The position numbers and the translations under genes are program-made. The notes under the pieces are model-generated. The model was not told where the DNA came from, did no database searches, and saw nothing but the letters and a program-made list of their open reading frames with translations. 64,000 bases of DNA from Scytalidium lignicola (taxonomy: Eukaryota > Ascomycota > Leotiomycetes), in the NCBI GenBank assembly GCA_002812745.2, contig NCSJ02000027.1, forward strand, positions 124,001 through 188,000. Direction: 5' to 3'. This document shows positions 58,818 through 64,000 of this stretch, piece by piece; position 1 is the stretch's first letter, and every line of letters begins with the position of its first letter.

Positions 58818-59739
58818 TATAAAACGGTTATAATAGTTAGAAATTGATTAATAACATCAATATTAAAGAATAATACTTTATACATTAAGTTTATAAAACA
58901 AGTTAACCCTAAAAGTAATTGTATTCTAGATATATCTAACTTATAAATGATCAGTTCTAAAGTGTTAATTTATATTAATGTTAATCAACATGTCAAATCA
59001 TAAAAGATAATTCTTAAAGTTAAAGAAAAAATCCTTCTTAACTTTGAAGGTAATTCAATATATTGTTGTTAAGTGTTAATATACTCTTACAAACTTGTAT
59101 AATTATTACATATTACCTTTACAAAAGGAAATACTAAACTTGAAGACCTGGAAATGCTTATAAGTCTTCTTAAGGCCTTAGATGTTGAATTAGTACTTGA
59201 AGATATTATAATTGTTAATACTAAGACTTTTATAATATTAAATCTTGTTGATATAAAGACTTTTACAATGTTAAATCTTGATGTAATGTTTGAAGAAGTC
59301 CTTGAATCATTTGTAACAAGGGAGATAGAAGATGATAATAATACTTCAGATATAATTCAAGAAGTACTTATTATTTAAGTTTTTAAAGGCTATAATAAGC
59401 TTAAAGGTTTTAAAAATAAAAAACCTAATATAATTATATTAAATATTAACTTCTTAAGTTTATAATTGACTAAAGTAAGAATTGTTACATTATCTTAACT
59501 ACTAAATATACTTGTAGAATACTTTCTAAAAGCATTTACTACAAATAACAAAATTATAAACTAGCTTACAAGCATTGTAATAGCTTATAAATACTATTTT
59601 TTTNACAAGGCAAGACTTAAATACAAACTATACTTTAATTACATCTGTAAATTTGTTAAAGTTAAATATAATCAAAGAAGCTTGTAATTTAATATATCAC
59701 AAAAGGTAAGATGACATTATAAAGGCCAAGTTAACCTCC
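58818..59739. repeat. AT-rich repeat DNA
   Basis: A 74-codon plus frame at 59154-59378 (MLISLLKALDVELVLEDIIIV) has no certain family, though its place ahead of copia pol could make it integrase-end sequence. Nothing else is seen. Confidence 0.35.
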
Positions 59740-61091
59740 TTAATAAAGTGTAACACTTTTAAGTTATCAACTCTCTTAGAAGAAAAATATACTCTTTGTA
59801 ATAAATAAATATTTAAGGTTAAATATAACTCTAATTATAAAATCAAGTATTTTAAGGCTAGATTTATAATTAAAGGCTATGAATAATGTTATGGTATTGA
59901 CTATGATTAAACTTAAGTAAGTATAATTAAGTTTACTACTTAGAAGGCCTTATTAGCTTTAACTGCTTACTTTGATTAAGAAGTCAACTAAATGAACATA
60001 ATTACAATGTTCTTAAATAATAATATAAATACTAAAATCTATATTAAACTTCTTAAAGATATTACAGTTAAAGACCTTCTAAAATTAAATATTAAAGCTA
60101 ATAGTATAAACATCAAATATATAAGTTCAAAAACCATTGTTTTACAGCTTTAAAAGTCACTTTACAGCTTAAAACAAGTATTACACTATTAATAACAAAA
60201 GCTCATTACAAAGTTAAAAGAGATTAAATACTCTCTGTTAATCTTTAATCCAAGTATATTTTATAATCCTAATGTTAAGAACCTGAAGGCGGATCCTCAG
60301 AGCCGCACTGTAGTAGCGGAGGAGACCTGCTTAGTCATCCCTAGGATAGCGAAGTCACGTGCTTACTTGTATATTAACACTGCTAAGAGGAGAAGAGCTC
60401 TTCAAGAATTAGTCTGTACAATACACACACCCTATCCTCCCGCACCCCGACGTCGGTTTGCTGTCTAGGACTAACCGTCCATAATCCCTAACACCTAATT
60501 CAAGAATTTATATTTGTACTTATGTTGATGACTTTCTGATTATAAGCTTAAAAGGCTCTTAATTTGTAGCCTTGAAGGAGAAATTACATAATCTCTTCAA
60601 AATAGTTGATATAAGACTAGCCATATACTTTTTNAAGTGTATATATTATTCATAATTATTAAAACAAGACTATTTCTATAGTCTAAGACATGTATATCAA
60701 TAAGATTCTTGAACACTTTGATTATAGTAATATAAAACTAGCTTAGTCTCTTATAGAAGTTGAAGTATCCATAATCTTAGTTAAAAACAAAGATATTGCT
60801 TTTACAGTTAATATTCAACTGTATATAAAGGAAGTTAGTTTATTAATGTATCTTATAATGTAAACAAGACTTGATCTTGCTTTTATAGCTTTTAAGCTAT
60901 TACAATTTTTGCAAAATCCTTTTGTTCAACATTTAAAGGTAGTTAAATACATTTACTAATATCTTATTCACATGTACAATTATAATATCACATTTAGTAA
61001 AAATCTTAATTATTATAATTACAGTAATATTGATTATAATAAGTATATTAAAACTTATTATTCTATTATAAGTTATATATTCTTTCTTGTT
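59740..61091 (+). mobile_element. Ty1/copia pol remnant carrying two later insertions
   Basis: Plus-strand translation gives YKIKYFKARFIIKGYE, DxEVNxMNIITMFLNNNINTKIYIKLL, SLYSLKQVLHY, and after the MITE at 60274-60492 RIYICTYVDDFLIISL (YVDD active site). RNase H-proximal sequence HLKVVKYIY and SNIDYNKYIKTYYSIISYIFFLV follow. The order is that of copia pol. Stops are common. The element is cut at 61092 by the repeat-rich insertion. Confidence 0.75.
60274..60492. mobile_element. 219-bp MITE-like insertion in copia pol
   Basis: The ends GTTAAGAACC and the complement of CCCTAAC are short imperfect inverted repeats. The flanks TCCTAAT (60267-60273) and ACCTAAT (60493-60499) are a 7-base duplication with one mismatch. 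Removing the insertion and one flank restores copia frame exactly: FYNPNSRIYICTYVDDF. The insertion is much GC-richer than its host (GCCGCACTG, CCCGCACCCCGACGTCGG). The GTTA...TAAC ends and 7-base duplication recall the MITE at 42136, but the interiors differ. Confidence 0.72.
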
Positions 61092-61092
61092 A

Positions 61093-61610
61093 GACTGGCC
61101 GATCGGTCCAGACCGGACCAGACCGTGGGTTTTGTGGGGACCGTTTCAAGACCGTGGTCTGTACGGTCTGAAGCCAAAATTTTGAGACCAGACCGTACAG
61201 TCTACGGTCTGAAGCTAAAATTTTAAGACCAGACCGTGAGACTACGGTCTGGTCCGACAACAAATGTGGGGACCGAATATTAGTGTCAGACCGTACGGTC
61301 TGGTCTCCACGGTCTGGTCCAGCCAGACTGTACGGTCTGACGCTAATATTCCTTAATCAGGTAAAGCTTATTTCCAATTTAGGTTATATTACCGTTACGG
61401 TCTAGCGTTACGGTCTCACGGTCCAGACCGTACGGTCTACGGTCTGAGATTAAAATTTTGAGACCAGACCGTGAGACTACGGTCTGGTCTGACAACAAAA
61501 GTGGGGACCGTTTCACGGTTCGGTCTCGCTTAAATTTTTGCGGACGAGACCGTGTGGCTTACGGTCTCGTCCGGACGGGACCACGGTCCAATGCAACGGT
61601 CCGGCCAGTC
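61093..61610. mobile_element. 518-bp TA-flanked element built from GACCGT/ACGGTC words
   Basis: The ends GACTGGCC and GGCCAGTC are perfect inverted repeats, with TA directly outside both (61091-61092 and 61611-61612), as for Tc1/mariner-type targets. The interior holds 25 copies of GACCGT or its complement ACGGTC by my count. It includes the palindrome CAGACCGTACGGTCTG and a duplicated block beginning AAAATTTTGAGACCAGACC (61220s and 61450s). It has no coding capacity except chance frames, and lies within copia RNase H sequence. Confidence 0.75.
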
Positions 61611-61612
61611 TA

Positions 61613-62570
61613 TTAAAGAATAAGTCTAATTTAGGACATCTTAACAATTTTAATATTCTACATGTTAATCTTACTGAAAATTATATTATATACTTATAAA
61701 TTGCAAAATCAAATACTCAAGCTTAATCTTTAGTTATTTTACCTTCTTTAGTAGTTTCTAAAACTTTTCTTGATGATAAAGATATTCTTAGTCAGCCTTC
61801 AGCAATTATTATGACTTATAACCATTATCTTATAACATGTTTTACTTTGAATTTAAAGTATACCTTAACTATAATAGATAATCTTACAAAACCAAAATCT
61901 TATAAGGAAGCCCTTAATACTTTATATTCCTAAGAATAACAAGATGTTATAATTACAGAACTCAAGTCTTTAATGAAGTATAAGACTTTTNAAGCTTATA
62001 CAACTTCCTCTTAAAAAGTATATCTTAAAAGGTTAATGAGTTTATTACATTAAACATAATGTAAATTGTTAAATCAAATACTTTAAAGCTAGGTTTATTG
62101 TTAAAGGATATAAACAATGCTATAAAGTGGATTATAATCAAACTTAAGCTAATGTTGTTAAGTTAACAACTTAGAAAATGTTAATGTTAGTTATTACTGT
62201 TTATAACTAGTAAATATACTAAATAGACATTATTACAGCCTTTTTAAATAGTAATATCAATGTAAAGATTTATATAGATCTCCTTGAAGGATTTACTGTT
62301 AAGGATCTTCAAGCTCTTAATGTTGAAGATATTAATATCAATAATAACAATTATATTGTTCTTCTTCTATTGAAGTCCTTTTATAGACTGAAACAAGCTC
62401 CTTATTATTAACAGTTAAAGCTTAACTCAAGATTAGCTGAAATCAGGTTTCTTCTTCTTTAATCTAATCTTAGTGTTTTTTTCAGTCAACACTTAAATAT
62501 CTTTATTTATACTTATGTTGATAATTTTCTAATTATTAGTCTTAATAGTACTTAATTCAACAACGTTAAA
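61613..62570 (+). mobile_element. Further Ty1/copia pol remnant, cut by a Gypsy copy
   Basis: Readable pol segments start at about 61885 (TKPKSYKEALNTLYS, then ELKSLMKYKTF). QIDIITAFLNSNINVKIYIDLLEGFTVKDL, SFYRLKQAPYY and IFIYTYVDNFLIISL follow (62220-62550). Sequence at 61613-61880 is probably the end of the preceding copy or the start of this one. Frames are interrupted by stops. Gypsy sequence takes over near 62575. Confidence 0.7.
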
Positions 62571-62574
62571 CAAA

Positions 62575-64000
62575 CTCTTCTATTAGTTTTGTTAGTATAT
62601 ATAACTTCTTGTTTTTTATATTAAATGTCTTTTAATTTTCTCTTACTTGTCTCTAGTTATGTTTAGTAAAGNCATTCTCTTCTTTTTTCCTTTTTGGTTA
62701 TTTCTCTGATTTAATCAGCTTAATGCTTGTCTGTTACTGTTATGATAATTATAAGTTGCCTTTTATTATATACTAAAAATCTGCTTTTGTCTTCCTTTAA
62801 TATAAGTTTACTTTCTTCCTTCTTTTTGGTTAAGTACTTAGGTTTCCAGTTTAAAGTGTCTACTCTTCTATTATCTTCACCTTTAATGTGAGTAATCTTA
62901 AAATCATACTCAGATAACTTCTCTGCCTATTGTGCTTGTCTTATATTTAACTGCTTGGTTGTCATGAAGTATTAGAGGTTATGGTAATCTGAAAGTATAT
63001 TTATTGTCTTGTTGGATCTAACAGCATATACTCTCTAGTGCTTTAAAGCTTTTATGATGGCTAATATCTTCTTATTCAATGTTTGATAATTTCTTTTTAC
63101 AGTATTTAGCTTTCTTGACTAAAAGGTTAATAGTACTTGGTAATGTTATTTACTGATCTGTTGTGATTGTGATAGTATAGCTTTTAATGTTATATCAGAG
63201 GTATTAGTTTCAATTCTTATTCCCTTTTCTAGATTGAAGATTCTTAAGAAACTTCTTTTCACAAAGGCATTTTTTATACTTTAGAATACTTCCTTTACAG
63301 TATTATTCCATTCATAAGCTTGATCCTTCTTTGTGAGTTTAGTCAATGGTATAGAGATCTTAGAATAATCTTTTACAAATCTCTAATAATAGTTGGTTAA
63401 CCTTAAGAAACTTTATAATTGTTTAATAGTCTTAGGTAATTCTTATTCTTTAATTGACTAAATCTTATCATCAAGGGTTTTGATTCTTTCTCCAAAAATA
63501 CAATGTCCTAGGAATTGAACTTGTTCTTTATAGAATTTGTATTTTACAAGTTTATAATGTAATCTTACCTCTTACAACACTTATAAAATAAGCTTAATAT
63601 ACTTTTTTATATTCTTTAATACTCTTTGAGTAAATGATTATATTATTAAGATATACTATTATGAATTTCTCTAAATATTTTTCTAATATCCAGTTTATTA
63701 TTCTTTGTTATATTGTTAGAGTATTAGTTATATTAAACGTTATAACTAATAGTTTAAATAATCTGTATTTCATTTGAATAACAGCTTTCTATTTGTTACC
63801 TCTTTTAATCTTAACCAGATTAAACATTGATTATAAGTCTAGTTTGGTGAATATAACAGTTCCCTTCAACTTGTCTATTATTAAATCTATTAATGGTAAG
63901 GGGTATTAGTCTTTCTCAATTCTACTATTCAAGTGTTTGTAATCATCATAAAGTTATCTTAATGGATTGTCTCCTTTCTTTGTATAATACAATAATACTC
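62575..64000 (-). mobile_element. Second Ty3/Gypsy copy, reverse transcriptase/RNase H part, continuing past the window
   Basis: The sequence aligns colinearly with 33970-35400 of the Gypsy element at 31704. Shared parts are the ATAACTATAAGTTGCC-type stretch (about 62745), the GTTATGGTAATCTGAAAGTAT stretch and the minus-strand reverse transcriptase end near 63500-63700. The two copies differ mainly by transitions, consistent with independent RIP. Its left edge is a truncation inside copia DNA. Confidence 0.78.

Noticed and set aside
61093..61610. A CRISPR-like array of short repeats
   Set aside because: The hexamers are irregularly spaced, occur on both strands and have no constant spacer length; the host is a fungus.

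Overview
This window is nuclear DNA of a filamentous ascomycete (Pezizomycotina). Protein-coding genes carry several short GT-AG introns of about 48-85 bases. The gene families are typical of that group: a C2H2 plus fungal_trans regulator, DAL5-type transporters, an NRPS-like carboxylate reductase and a NACHT-ankyrin NOD-like receptor. Long AT-rich blocks hold retrotransposons riddled with TAA/TAG codons, which looks like repeat-induced point mutation (RIP). The species cannot be named from the sequence alone.

Layout. 1-1.2 kb: remnants of a polyketide synthase and a cytochrome P450. 1.5-22.6 kb: a gene-dense island with a C2H2 transcription factor, a KduD-like short-chain dehydrogenase, an enolase-superfamily sugar-acid dehydratase, a DHDPS-family aldolase, a ketopantoate-reductase-like oxidoreductase, a DAL5-type MFS transporter, an A-T-R carboxylate reductase, a second DAL5-type transporter and a flavocytochrome b2-like 2-hydroxyacid dehydrogenase. 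22.8-24.8 kb: a decayed GH18-LysM chitinase and a P450 fragment. 25.6-43.9 kb: an AT-rich transposon graveyard with a Gypsy element next to or inside a pogo-like element, a copia element with a MITE inside it, and a pair of ~190-bp inverted repeats 12 kb apart. 43.9-54.2 kb: a second GC-richer island with a 2EXR/F-box-like protein, broken Tc1/mariner transposons, a truncated vWA gene and a NACHT-ankyrin receptor with one in-frame stop. 54.2-64 kb: a second AT-rich block with a pogo-like element, copia copies carrying two further non-autonomous insertions, and the start of a second Gypsy copy.

How genes may work together. The dehydratase, aldolase and KduD-like dehydrogenase all belong to families acting on 2-keto-3-deoxy sugar acids. 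Their upstream regions share the octamer GCGTGGGG, so a small sugar-acid catabolic cluster, perhaps under the adjacent C2H2 regulator, is a reasonable inference. The carboxylate reductase, its promoter repeats and the flanking transporters could be a second unit. Several N characters lie at the edge of A/T homopolymers. In three genes, ignoring the N restores the reading frame, so apparent frameshifts at those sites should be treated as sequence errors.
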